Shown: positions 16,778 through 24,927 of the stretch, one piece after another
How positions within the stretch are numbered: position 1 is the stretch's first letter
Layout of the letters: each line of letters opens with the position of its first letter
Assembly (NCBI GenBank): GCA_964547105.1
Contig: CAZJLO010000013.1
Span: 1 to 47,997 of the forward strand
DNA: 47,997 nucleotides
Direction of reading: 5' to 3'
Source: RXOA01 sp964547105
GTDB lineage: Bacteria > Bipolaricaulota > Bipolaricaulia > UBA7950 > UBA9294
Program-made: the position numbers and the translations under genes
The notes under the pieces: model-generated
What the model was told of the DNA's origin: nothing
The model's input: only the letters and a program-made list of their open reading frames with translations
Database searches by the model: none

Positions 16778-18199
16778 ATGTTCACGCTCGAGCGGATTGC
16801 GGAAATCGTAGGCGGGGTCCTTCACGCAACGTCACCGGACGATCTTCGGCGATGTCCGACAGCGGTCTGTCATGACTCGCGGCGGATTCGGCCGGGCGAC
16901 CTGTTTGTCGCCCTTCCCGGAGCCAGGACCCATGGACGATTGCATGTCGGTGCCGCGTTTGCTTCCGGTGCCAGTGCAGCGATCCTCGCACTGCCTCCTG
17001 AGCTGAACGCCTGCCAACTTGATGCGTATGGCCCCTGGATACAAGTCTCCGATTCTCTGCGAGCACTCACCGATCTTGCCGTCGCCTGGCGCCGCGAACT
17101 TCGCGCTACCGTTGTCGCTGTAACCGGCACAAACGGGAAAACAACGACCAAGGAGCTTCTCGCCCACATCCTCACGGGAGCCGCTTTGACGCACGCATCT
17201 TCCGGCAATCTGAATACCGCGATCGGCGTGTCTGTTGCCGTACTGTCCACTCCGAAGGATGCGGAGTATGCCGTGTTTGAAGCGGCCGCAGACCGCCCCG
17301 GCGATCTTGCCCCACTCGGGCGGATGCTCCGACCGGCCCTCGTCGTTCTCACCGGCGCCGGCCGGGGGCACCTCGACCATTTCACCTCAGTCGACGCCGT
17401 CGCCGAGGAGAAGTGGCAGCTCGTTCAAACCCGGCCCGAGGGAGCGCTAGCCATCGTCAATGGGGACGATGACCGTCTTTGGCGCAAGGCCGCAGAAGCG
17501 CCGAATACGCTGACCTTCGGCCTGCACCGCGCCAACTGCGATTGGCCGGGGAACGTCGTGTCGACCGTGCCGCGGCTTGTAGTACGTCTCCGAATTCGGA
17601 AGCGGAACCTGCAATTCGAGTGCCCGCTTCTTGGCAGGCACAATGCGGGGAATCTTGTTGCGGCGGTTGCCGCGGCCCACAGCCTAGGCGTTCCCGACAC
17701 CGTGCTTCTGGAACGCGTCGCCTCGTTCCGTCCGCCGCCGCATCGGTTGATCCTACAATCGGGACTGTTCTGGGGGAGTCTGCTCGATGACAGCTACAAC
17801 GCCAACCCTGATTCGATGTGTGCAGCTCTCCGCGTGCTCGGCGAGCTGACATCCCACCCGTCGGAGAGAACCGTCGTCTTTGGAGAAATGCAGGGCCTCG
17901 GATCGTTCACCGCCGAGGCGCATCGGTCGGTCGCCGAGCAGATCGCATCGCTCGGCGTATCGGCAGTACTTCCCTGCGGACAATCGGCGATCGATGCCGT
18001 TTCGTCCCAGTCAGGCTTGGTTCGCCTTCCGTCCGAGTCGGATGCCAACAGACTGGCGACCGCCCTCCGCACCCATATGAACCTCCACCCCGGGGTTCTC
18101 CTTGTCAAGGGATCTCATGCGCTCCGGCTGGATCGACTTGCCGATACCCTTGCGGCCGACAATGCAACGAACCGCGCTTCAACCGCAGGCTCCGGCTGA
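16778..18199 (+). CDS. murF: UDP-N-acetylmuramoyl-tripeptide--D-alanyl-D-alanine ligase (MurF)
   Basis: 473 residues. The Mur ligase N-terminal domain contains CHDSRRIRPGDLFVALPG; the central ATPase has GTNGKTTTKELL; the C-terminal part has DDSYNANPDSMCAAL, a MurF hallmark. It adds D-Ala-D-Ala to the UDP-MurNAc-tripeptide in the cytoplasm, the last soluble step of peptidoglycan precursor synthesis. The segment around the metal-binding Glu reads FEAAADRPGDLAPL, and the usual TNxGxAHLE motif reads TGAGRGHLDHF, so two conserved positions differ although His and the later Lys are kept. The ATG at 16778 gives MFTLERIAEIVGG, typical for the family; an in-frame ATG at 16763 is the alternative. It lies one base after the S55 stop. 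Confidence 0.88.
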   Translation: MFTLERIAEIVGGVLHATSPDDLRRCPTAVCHDSRRIRPGDLFVALPGARTHGRLHVGAAFASGASAAILALPPELNACQLDAYGPWIQVSDSLRALTDLAVAWRRELRATVVAVTGTNGKTTTKELLAHILTGAALTHASSGNLNTAIGVSVAVLSTPKDAEYAVFEAAADRPGDLAPLGRMLRPALVVLTGAGRGHLDHFTSVDAVAEEKWQLVQTRPEGALAIVNGDDDRLWRKAAEAPNTLTFGLHRANCDWPGNVVSTVPRLVVRLRIRKRNLQFECPLLGRHNAGNLVAAVAAAHSLGVPDTVLLERVASFRPPPHRLILQSGLFWGSLLDDSYNANPDSMCAALRVLGELTSHPSERTVVFGEMQGLGSFTAEAHRSVAEQIASLGVSAVLPCGQSAIDAVSSQSGLVRLPSESDANRLATALRTHMNLHPGVLLVKGSHALRLDRLADTLAADNATNRASTAGSG

Positions 18200-18382
18200 G
18201 TCGGCTACCCGGCCGTTGCCGCACCCGAGAGCTTGGGGAGGAAGCGGATGGCAGCCCGTCTCTGCTCCGGCATCTGTCCCTACGGACTGCCTTGCGGCCC
18301 CGGACAATCAAGTCTCGGGTCAGGTTCACGCTCGGCTGCACCGACGACCCAAGGTCGGATGAGCATGCCGGCCGCCACCGCG

Positions 18383-20848
18383 CTAGAGCGCCGCTCCTTC
18401 CTGCTCGGCGGATGAACCGGCGCCATGCTCCGCGGATGCTTGATCCGGCTCGCCTTCTTCCTCCTCCTTCAGGGCATCGCGAATCCGCTCCAGCCGTTCT
18501 TCAGCACGGTAGAATACAGTGTTCTCGGGGAAGGCTCCGCCCTCACCTCGAACGCCGGCGGAGATTCCGGTGAGGGTCTCGATCCCTTCTTCGACCGTTG
18601 CCACCGCATAGATATGGAACTTGCCCGCGTCAACAGCCTCGACGATCTCCTCAGGAAGCATCAGATTGTCGATGTTCTGGCACGGGATCATCACTCCCTG
18701 CTCGCCGGTAAGACCCTTGGCTTTGCAGACCTTGAAGAAACCTTCGATCTTCGGGTTGACACCGCCGATCGGCTGGATCTCTCCTTTCTGGTTCACCGAG
18801 CCGGTCACGGCAATCCCTTGTCGAATCGGCACTCCGGACATGCTGGAAAGAAGCGCGTACAGCTCGGTACTCGACGCACTGTCTCCGTCGACCATCGAGT
18901 AGCTCTGCTCGAACGCCAGGCTGGCCGAGAGACTGAACGGCTTCTCGACCCCGAAGCGCTCGCCGAGGAACCCCTTGAGGATCATGATCCCCTTGGTGTG
19001 GGAATGGCCGCCTAGATCCGCTTCCCGCTCGATGTCGACAATGCCGCTCTTGCCGGCGTGCACGGTCGCGGTAATCCGCGACGGTTTGCCGAATGTGTAG
19101 TCTCCGAGTTGAAGGACGGCAAGACCGTTCACCTGCCCAACCTGCTCACCGGTCGTATCCACGAGGATGTGGTTGCGCTCGATCATCTCTTGGATCTTCT
19201 CTTCGATACGGTTCGAGCGGCTATCGCGCTTCTCAAGCGCCGTCTTGACATGGTTCGAGGTCACGGCGGCGGCGGCGTCCTCTTCCGCCCAGTATGAGGC
19301 TTCCTTGATCAACGCCGAGAGCGTGCTGAACCGGCATGAAAGCTTTTGTTGATCCCCGGACAGCTCCGAAGCATGCTCGACGATCCGCGCCACCCCCGAG
19401 ACATCGAACGGCAACAAGCCCGACTCGGTGCAGCGCGTATGAACGAATCGAGCAAGGTTCATCTCGTTCGCCTCGGTCCGGTCCATCTCCGTGTCGAATT
19501 CGCTCTTCACGGCAAAGAACTTGGGGAAATCCTCATCGTACACATGCAGCAATTCGTAGATCATCGGACTTCCGATAATGATGATCTTCATCTTGAACGG
19601 AACCGGCTCCGGCTTCAGGCCTTCGGTGGTCGAGTAGCCAAGCATTTGCATCGGGTCCTCGATGCGGATCTCCCCACGCTTCATGGCGATCTTCAGCGCG
19701 TCCCAACTGAGGCCTGCCCGGAACAGGTTGTTGGCATTCAAGACCAAGTAGCCACCGTTGGCCCGATGCAGAGATCCCGGCTTGATCATCGTGAAATCCG
19801 TGATCGCTACGCCCATCTGAACCCGCCGTTCGATCGCTCCAAACAGGTTCGTGTACGTGGCGCTTTCTTCGACAATCACGGGAGCGCCCTCGGTGTTGCA
19901 CTGATCGACAAGCACGTTGACGAGATACCGCTTGAGCGGATCGCTCTGAACGACGGCAAACGGAAATGCCGTCCGCTGCCCGCCATCCTTCTTGCTCTGC
20001 TGGAAGTCCCCGAGATGTTCGACGATGTCGTTCTTGGCATCTCCTAGGAACCGCACAGCTTTCTCCACGTCGCCGTAGCGCTCCTGCAGCTGATCGAACA
20101 TCGGAGCGATCATGAACAACACCGCTTGCCTGGCCAGCTCCTTGACCTCGGCCTCCCGCTGTTCGTCCACGCGAGCGATTTGCTGCAGGTTCTCCTGAAT
20201 GACGCTCTGGACCTCAACCTGCTTCTCGCGGATCGAGCTCTTTTCTTCTTCCGTGAGCGCCTCGTATTCCTCTTGGCTCAGAGGCTCGCCGCCTTCTCGC
20301 AGCGGCAGCGTATTGATCCCGATCGGCGTCCGTTGGATCGCGAACCCAAGCTCTCGCGACTTGGTTTCCATCTCCTCGAACAGCTTGTTGCGCCTCTCGG
20401 CAAACCGCTCGCCGATCTTCTTGCTTCTCGACTTGAATTCATCCGATTCGAGCGACTTCGGGATCTCCCGCTTCAGTCGCTCGATCAGATGCTTCATGTC
20501 GTCACGAAGCTGGCAGCCGGTTCCTGCCGGGAGTTCAAGGTAGCGAGGATTGTAGGGATTCTCGAAGTTGTGGACGTAGCAGAGATCCGGCGGCTTCGGC
20601 GCGGACTTGCTGACGCGGCTCAGAAAGTCCCGTACGGCGGACATTTTTCCCGTTCCGGGTCCGCCGGCCACATAGATGTTGTAGCGGTTCTTCTCATCCT
20701 TGATCCCCAATCCGAGCTTCAAGGCTTCGATCGCGCGTTCCTGTCCGATAATCCAATCAAGGGGTTCGAGGTCGGCCGTCGTCACGAATCCCAATGAATC
20801 GGGATGAGTTTTTCGTCTAATCTGATGAAGCTCAAGTTCTTTGACCAT
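18383..20848 (-). CDS. Lon-family (AAA_32/S16) ATP-dependent protease
   Basis: 821 residues. An N-terminal ATPase has Walker A GGPGTGKMSAV near 62, a coiled helical insertion of about 100-270, and ANGGYLVLNANNLF in the Walker B region. The C-terminal S16 protease domain has the nucleophile in MVDGDSASS (about Ser657) and the Lys in GGVNPKIEGFF (about Lys700). This is the Lon-related group of about 800 residues (YcbZ/LonC-like), not classical LonA. A charged tail of about 45 residues follows. It would degrade misfolded or regulatory proteins in the cytoplasm. The ATG has AAGGAGG nine bases upstream. It is divergent from phospholipase D, and the two promoters overlap. Confidence 0.9.
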   Translation of the reverse strand: MVKELELHQIRRKTHPDSLGFVTTADLEPLDWIIGQERAIEALKLGLGIKDEKNRYNIYVAGGPGTGKMSAVRDFLSRVSKSAPKPPDLCYVHNFENPYNPRYLELPAGTGCQLRDDMKHLIERLKREIPKSLESDEFKSRSKKIGERFAERRNKLFEEMETKSRELGFAIQRTPIGINTLPLREGGEPLSQEEYEALTEEEKSSIREKQVEVQSVIQENLQQIARVDEQREAEVKELARQAVLFMIAPMFDQLQERYGDVEKAVRFLGDAKNDIVEHLGDFQQSKKDGGQRTAFPFAVVQSDPLKRYLVNVLVDQCNTEGAPVIVEESATYTNLFGAIERRVQMGVAITDFTMIKPGSLHRANGGYLVLNANNLFRAGLSWDALKIAMKRGEIRIEDPMQMLGYSTTEGLKPEPVPFKMKIIIIGSPMIYELLHVYDEDFPKFFAVKSEFDTEMDRTEANEMNLARFVHTRCTESGLLPFDVSGVARIVEHASELSGDQQKLSCRFSTLSALIKEASYWAEEDAAAAVTSNHVKTALEKRDSRSNRIEEKIQEMIERNHILVDTTGEQVGQVNGLAVLQLGDYTFGKPSRITATVHAGKSGIVDIEREADLGGHSHTKGIMILKGFLGERFGVEKPFSLSASLAFEQSYSMVDGDSASSTELYALLSSMSGVPIRQGIAVTGSVNQKGEIQPIGGVNPKIEGFFKVCKAKGLTGEQGVMIPCQNIDNLMLPEEIVEAVDAGKFHIYAVATVEEGIETLTGISAGVRGEGGAFPENTVFYRAEERLERIRDALKEEEEGEPDQASAEHGAGSSAEQEGAAL

Positions 20849-20873
20849 GAAGCCTCCTTCGCCTAGAATTCTA
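20841..20873. promoter_or_regulatory. Bidirectional promoter with palindromic -10 (lon-like / phospholipase D)
   Basis: Plus strand: TTGACC (20841-20846), 17 bases, TAGAAT (20864-20869). The -10 is part of the palindrome TAGAATTCTA (20864-20873), so the minus strand also reads TAGAAT at 20873-20868, with a weaker TTGCAC at 20898-20893. The plus-strand transcript should start at or within a few bases of the ATG at 20881. Confidence 0.55.
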
Positions 20874-20880
20874 CCCCACC

Positions 20881-21969
20881 ATGAGACGCTGGGTGCAAAT
20901 CGCCTTCTCTATGCTTCTTGCCATCGCATCGCCGCTTCCGGCAGCTGGCTCGCCGGGCGCCGAAGCCGTCATCATCACCCCTCTTGTCGACCTGCCAGAG
21001 GATCGCCGCTATGAGTCGTACGTTGCTGAGACGCTACAGGCGGCTGAGCTATCGATCGACCTCGTTCTGTCATCGGCTCAACTGGACGATGTTTCCTTGT
21101 GGTCCTGCCTGATCGCCGCACAGCAGCGGGGTGTGGTCGTTCGTGCGCTGTTCGATTGCAGTGATTGGGCGCCGAGCATCACCGAGCGGAATCGGCCCGT
21201 TCTCGAAGCACTCCGACTTGCCGGCATCGATGCACGGTTCGATGATCCGGAGATCACGACGCACGCCAAACTGCTGGTCGTCGACGAACAGACATCGATT
21301 ATCGGCTCCTCCAATTGGAATGCACATGCGCTTCAACAGCAGTGGCAAGCCGCCGTGGCGATTGGCAATCGCTCCGTCGCCGCTTCCTTCACCCAGTACG
21401 TCGATCGCTTGTGGAGCGATACGCTCGCCCCCGGCGGCGTTCTGTCGCCGACACCGACGTCCTGCCAAACGGGACCGACCATCATTCCGCTGCCGGATAC
21501 GGATGACAGCGTCAACTATGCTTCATGGCTTCTCCCCCACCTGACGACGGCCGAACGATCGATCCATGTGGTCATGTACCGCGCCTCATACTACGCCGGC
21601 TTCGGGGACAGCGAATCCAACCGCATCCTCGACGCGCTGATCCGCGCCAATGCACGAGGTGTGGATGTTCGGGTGATCCTGGACGATTGTGCTCCGTACC
21701 CGGACAACGCACGCGACAACTTGGAGGCGGCGCTTCTTCTCTCGCTGTCGGGCGTCGATGTTCGCCTCGATCGACCCGAGACGACAACCCACGCCAAGTT
21801 GGTCATCATTGACGGCCGCGACGTGTTCGTCGGATCGACCAATTGGAACTACTACGCGCTTGAACGGAACAACGAGGCATCGATCGCCTTGTTGGAGATG
21901 CCGACAGTTGCCGGTGAATTCGAGCGGTTGTTCGTCGCGTCGTGGGAAGCGGGAATTCCGGTTCGATAG
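20881..21969 (+). CDS. Secreted phospholipase D-family protein, two HKD motifs
   Basis: 362 residues with a signal peptide at 1-24. Two phospholipase D half-domains each contain an HKD active site: THAKLLVVDEQTSIIGSSNW (His128, Lys130) and THAKLVIIDGRDVFVGSTNW (His304, Lys306). Such enzymes hydrolyse or transfer phosphodiesters; members include phospholipases, cardiolipin synthases and the Nuc-type nucleases. With a signal peptide and two compact halves it is probably an extracytoplasmic phospholipase or nuclease; the substrate is not evident. There is no ribosome site before the ATG, and the predicted promoter places the transcript start next to it, so translation may be leaderless. It converges on the zinc-ribbon gene with 10 bases between the stops. 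Confidence 0.83.
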   Translation: MRRWVQIAFSMLLAIASPLPAAGSPGAEAVIITPLVDLPEDRRYESYVAETLQAAELSIDLVLSSAQLDDVSLWSCLIAAQQRGVVVRALFDCSDWAPSITERNRPVLEALRLAGIDARFDDPEITTHAKLLVVDEQTSIIGSSNWNAHALQQQWQAAVAIGNRSVAASFTQYVDRLWSDTLAPGGVLSPTPTSCQTGPTIIPLPDTDDSVNYASWLLPHLTTAERSIHVVMYRASYYAGFGDSESNRILDALIRANARGVDVRVILDDCAPYPDNARDNLEAALLLSLSGVDVRLDRPETTTHAKLVIIDGRDVFVGSTNWNYYALERNNEASIALLEMPTVAGEFERLFVASWEAGIPVR

Positions 21970-21979
21970 CCCGCGACCT

Positions 21980-22390
21980 TCACTCCGCTCCGGCCTCCCA
22001 CGCAGTGAGCTGGAATCCACAGGATACGCACTGCCACTCGATCTCGCCGCTCAGCAGGCTCCATCTTGACGGAACCATCGCACCACCACAACCGGGACAG
22101 TTGAAGATACCAATCTCCGCGGACACGGAACCATCTTCCGCCGCACCGACAAGCTGGACTGCCTCAGGCATCACCAGCTCCACCCGGGCCGGACCTTCGC
22201 TATTGGAACTGCCAAGCATCACGTCACCTTCGACACGAATCCGGATCCCGTCTCGCTGCACGCCAACAAGCACATACATCAACCCGGCGAATACGGCAAT
22301 CATTGCAACCAGCATCAACATGAGAATCCACTGTCCCAATCGATTCAGCCTCCGCTTCCTCCCCGCAACGGGTTTTCGGCCGTCGATCAC
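21980..22390 (-). CDS. Small membrane protein with C-terminal zinc ribbon
   Basis: About 136 residues. A basic N-terminus precedes one membrane segment (WILMLMLVAMIAVFAGLMYV). After a beta-rich region comes a zinc ribbon with two Cys pairs, FNCPGCGG and WQCVSCGF. I do not recognise a named family. The GTG start at 22390 overlaps the stop of the NfeD-like gene (GTGA at 22387-22390), so the protein is translationally coupled to a membrane protease and may be its partner or regulator; that is inference from position only. A longer frame extends upstream within nfeD but without credible sequence. Confidence 0.6.
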   Translation of the reverse strand: MIDGRKPVAGRKRRLNRLGQWILMLMLVAMIAVFAGLMYVLVGVQRDGIRIRVEGDVMLGSSNSEGPARVELVMPEAVQLVGAAEDGSVSAEIGIFNCPGCGGAMVPSRWSLLSGEIEWQCVSCGFQLTAWEAGAE

Positions 22391-23685
22391 GTGTCTCGGT
22401 CCGGTTGGTCCAGACGCTCGACGATCAACGTCCCACCGGCAAGATCGACGACCACCACGCGATCGCCGGGTTCGACCCGCTGTGTTGCGCTTTCCAATCG
22501 TACACGAGCGCTCCAATACTCGCCGTGGACGAATACCCGCCCGGTGGGGGCAAGCGGCGTCTTCACTGTGCCGTGGCGTCCCAGCATCGCCTCCATCCCG
22601 GTGCTCGATGCCTGTCTTTGCACGGCCAATCCCTTTCCGACCACAAACAGAAACAACGCGGAAATCGTCGCCAACACGACGGAGATCGTTACCCACGATA
22701 GCCCGAGAGATCCCGGCAAATCGAACAACGCCAGCGAGCCGGCGGCAAGCGCCGCAATCCCTCCTGCAGTCAACACCCCGTTGGTCGGTGTGAACGCATC
22801 AAGCGCCATCAGCCCCATGCCAAACAGGACAAGGCCCAGGCCGACTACACGTACCGGGAGGATTTGCATGCCGAACAAGGCAAGCGCGAGACAGATACCG
22901 CCCGCAGCGAGCCCGAATCCGACTCCAGGCTGGAAGAACTCGTAGATCAACCCGAACAACCCAAGCACGAACAGAACGTACACAACGTTCGGATCGGCAA
23001 GGTAGCCGAGCAAGCGTTCACGGAGCGTCGGCCGAACCCGGCGCATCGGCACCGAGGCGACCCGGAGGATACGGCCGTCGGCGAGGACGACGCCGTCCGC
23101 CCATGCAAGAAGCTCGGGGATATCATCGACAACCACGTCAATCACGCCGGCAGTCAGCGCTTCTTGCGCAGAAAGCGAAGCTCCTTCCGTCACCGTCAAC
23201 TCCGCCCATTCCTCGTTTCGATTTCTTTGTTGGGCGATCGCCCGTGCGAACGCTGCCGCGTCGTTCGTCGCCTTCTCCAACGAAACGGCGCCGCCATCCC
23301 CGATCAGGCTGACCGGCGTCGCTGCCCCGATATTCGTTCCCGGAGCCATCGCCGCAATATCTGCAGCCAGCGTGATAAGCGTCCCCGCGGATGCTGCGCG
23401 GGCGCCGCTCGGCGCGACATACACAATGATCGGGCTCTCCGATGCAAGGATCCTCGCGATGATGTCCCGCATCGATGCCTCGAGTCCCCCGGGGGTGTTC
23501 AGCTCAATCAGGACAGCTTCCGCACGATCGCGCTCCGCCAAAGCGATTCCTCGATCGACGATGTCCCGCGTGACGGGATTGATCGACCCGTCAAGCCGAA
23601 GGTACACGATGTCCGCGGCGGCGAAGAAGCCAAGGGAGAGGGCAATCACGATTGCAGTCGACGCGATGGCTACCGTGCGCAACAT
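22387..23685 (-). CDS. nfeD: NfeD-like membrane-bound serine protease (ClpP-class)
   Basis: 432 residues. A signal or anchor segment is followed by a ClpP/crotonase-like serine protease domain: ELNTPGGLEASMRDII, then VYVAPSGARAASAGTLI with the catalytic Ser, and a Lys in SLEKATNDAAAFARAIA. Four or five membrane segments follow (about 230-370), then a soluble OB-fold NfeD domain (GRHGTVKTPLAPTGRVFVHG). This is the long NfeD/1510-type architecture, a membrane protease thought to act on stomatin-like proteins. No stomatin gene is adjacent here. The start at 23685 (MLRTVAIAS) lacks a clear ribosome site. It overlaps the downstream zinc-ribbon gene by 4 bases. Confidence 0.85.
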   Translation of the reverse strand: MLRTVAIASTAIVIALSLGFFAAADIVYLRLDGSINPVTRDIVDRGIALAERDRAEAVLIELNTPGGLEASMRDIIARILASESPIIVYVAPSGARAASAGTLITLAADIAAMAPGTNIGAATPVSLIGDGGAVSLEKATNDAAAFARAIAQQRNRNEEWAELTVTEGASLSAQEALTAGVIDVVVDDIPELLAWADGVVLADGRILRVASVPMRRVRPTLRERLLGYLADPNVVYVLFVLGLFGLIYEFFQPGVGFGLAAGGICLALALFGMQILPVRVVGLGLVLFGMGLMALDAFTPTNGVLTAGGIAALAAGSLALFDLPGSLGLSWVTISVVLATISALFLFVVGKGLAVQRQASSTGMEAMLGRHGTVKTPLAPTGRVFVHGEYWSARVRLESATQRVEPGDRVVVVDLAGGTLIVERLDQPDRDT

Positions 23686-23960
23686 GGCGTTCGTATGGTA
23701 GATGACCGCGGTTCTCGTGACAACACGTCCACGACACGAGTCCATCGCCCCAATAAGGAGGAATAGACGGCGAATCAACACCGCGTTACGTTGGACCGCA
23801 ACCCCAAGATCCTTCCCACAGGGAACCGTGCATCAAGAACATGAGAAATGGAAGTCTACGGAGCTTCTCGCGTGTGCGCGGCGGCACACTCGATTGTCCC
23901 GAACACTTGCCGCTTCCCTACGATGGATCAGATCGCAGAACAAACCCCAGCCGACGCGGG

Positions 23961-24131
23961 CTACTTCTTCTCGTGTCGATCCAGGTATTCGAGGATCGCT
24001 TCCACAACCAGATAGTTGATGGAACGATCGCGATCTTTGCTCAACTTCTCAAGTCGAGCTACTGGCTTCTTGTCCATCTTCGACTTAGGAATGTAGATGG
24101 ACAGAGTCTTTACTGCTTCTTTTGCAGGCAT
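23961..24131 (-). CDS. Ribbon-helix-helix (CopG/Arc-like) DNA-binding protein
   Basis: A 56-residue protein. It starts with a beta strand typical of ribbon-helix-helix dimers (VKTLSIYIPK) followed by helices ARLEKLSKDRDRSINYLVV and EAILEYLDRHEKK, where SINYLVVEAI fits the second helix. Such proteins repress their own gene or serve as antitoxins. The ATG at 24131 has GAGGTGA five bases upstream; an ATG at 24155 is less well supported. A perfect inverted repeat and several TACTC copies lie immediately upstream. No toxin gene is apparent next to it; the upstream frameshifted gene does not resemble a known toxin. Confidence 0.72.
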   Translation of the reverse strand: MPAKEAVKTLSIYIPKSKMDKKPVARLEKLSKDRDRSINYLVVEAILEYLDRHEKK

Positions 24132-24161
24132 CCTTGTCACCTCTCCCTGTAACATCCGCTC

Positions 24162-24180
24162 AAGAGTACCGACTACTCTT
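24162..24180. promoter_or_regulatory. Candidate operator of the ribbon-helix-helix protein
   Basis: AAGAGTA (24162-24168) and TACTCTT (24174-24180) form a perfect 7-base inverted repeat around CCGAC, about 31 bases before the start codon. Further TACTC copies lie at 24188 and 24220 and a TACTA at 24199. Autoregulation is inferred from position. Confidence 0.4.
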
Positions 24181-24267
24181 TGCCTGATACTCAGTGTATA
24201 CTAATCTACGTGGATTGTGTACTCCCCTAACAATGTGGTTCGGTGCCTCGGACCAGGTCTTCGTCAA

Positions 24268-24877
24268 TCAACGGCTTTGGGGAGGACGTTTCACCGAACC
24301 GGGGATTGATTGAATGTTCTCTCTTCTGTTGCAGGGAATGCATTCGCCAGCGCGCGCTCGTCGACGCGCCGCTTCCCGCAATTCTTCAATCCGTCGCAGC
24401 CGACATGCATCTTCCGCCTGCCGCTTGGTGGACGCCCACTGCTCGAAGATCACGTTGATCTCCGCTTCATTCTGTGCACGCGCAGCGGTGTCCAGCATCG
24501 CACCAAGCGCGCGTGGAACGCCGATTTCCGTGTGGACTTCCGCGAACGCGCCGCCGCGGATCCAACTCGTCAGCCCTCGCTCATAGGAAATGCACACCTG
24601 GATGTGCGGCGCCACGCCCGCTCCGTGGGTTGCCCATCGAACATCCAACAACCGTCCGACTCCCCGACGGGCATCGCGCGACCTAGTCCGGCATCCCAGA
24701 ACCTCACGCCAGCGGAGCAGATCCTCTCCAGTATAGGCAACAAGTAGCTCGCTCGGAATCGACGTTTCACTCGCATCCGGCTGGAACGTTGTGACATTCG
24801 ACTGCGAGCTCCGCAGCAATCCGTTGCGCTTCCGAAACCACCTGTTCCCTGACTCCCTGTTGGTCCTCAACAAACAT
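24268..24877 (-). pseudogene. Hypothetical gene, probably frameshifted
   Basis: An ATG at 24877 with AGAGGGGG directly upstream opens a frame giving MFVEDQQGVREQVVSEAQR and stops after 36 codons at 24767. A second frame, offset by one base, stays open to 24268 and carries the rest of a plausible protein (IPSELLVAYTGEDLLRW ... GVPRALGAMLDTAARAQNEA ... a charged helical tail). The good start in one frame and the long body in another suggest one gene of about 200 residues with a single-base indel near 24790-24800, either a sequencing error or decay. No family is recognised. It sits between the HAD hydrolase and the ribbon-helix-helix gene on the same strand. Confidence 0.45.
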
Positions 24878-24927
24878 CCCCCTCTCGTCGGGATATCCTC
24901 CTCACGTAAGGCGAATCCGCGGTTTCC

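Noticed and set aside
18200..18382. Possible structured RNA (SRP-like GGTCAGG and GGAAGC pieces) between murF and the Lon-like gene
   Set aside because: The pieces are in the wrong order and spacing for SRP, RNase P or tmRNA, and no consistent helix set was found; I see only a short convergent intergenic region.
23961..24877. Toxin-antitoxin pair (ribbon-helix-helix plus upstream gene)
   Set aside because: The upstream gene is frameshifted, resembles no toxin family, and is separated by about 135 bases, unlike typical coupled pairs.
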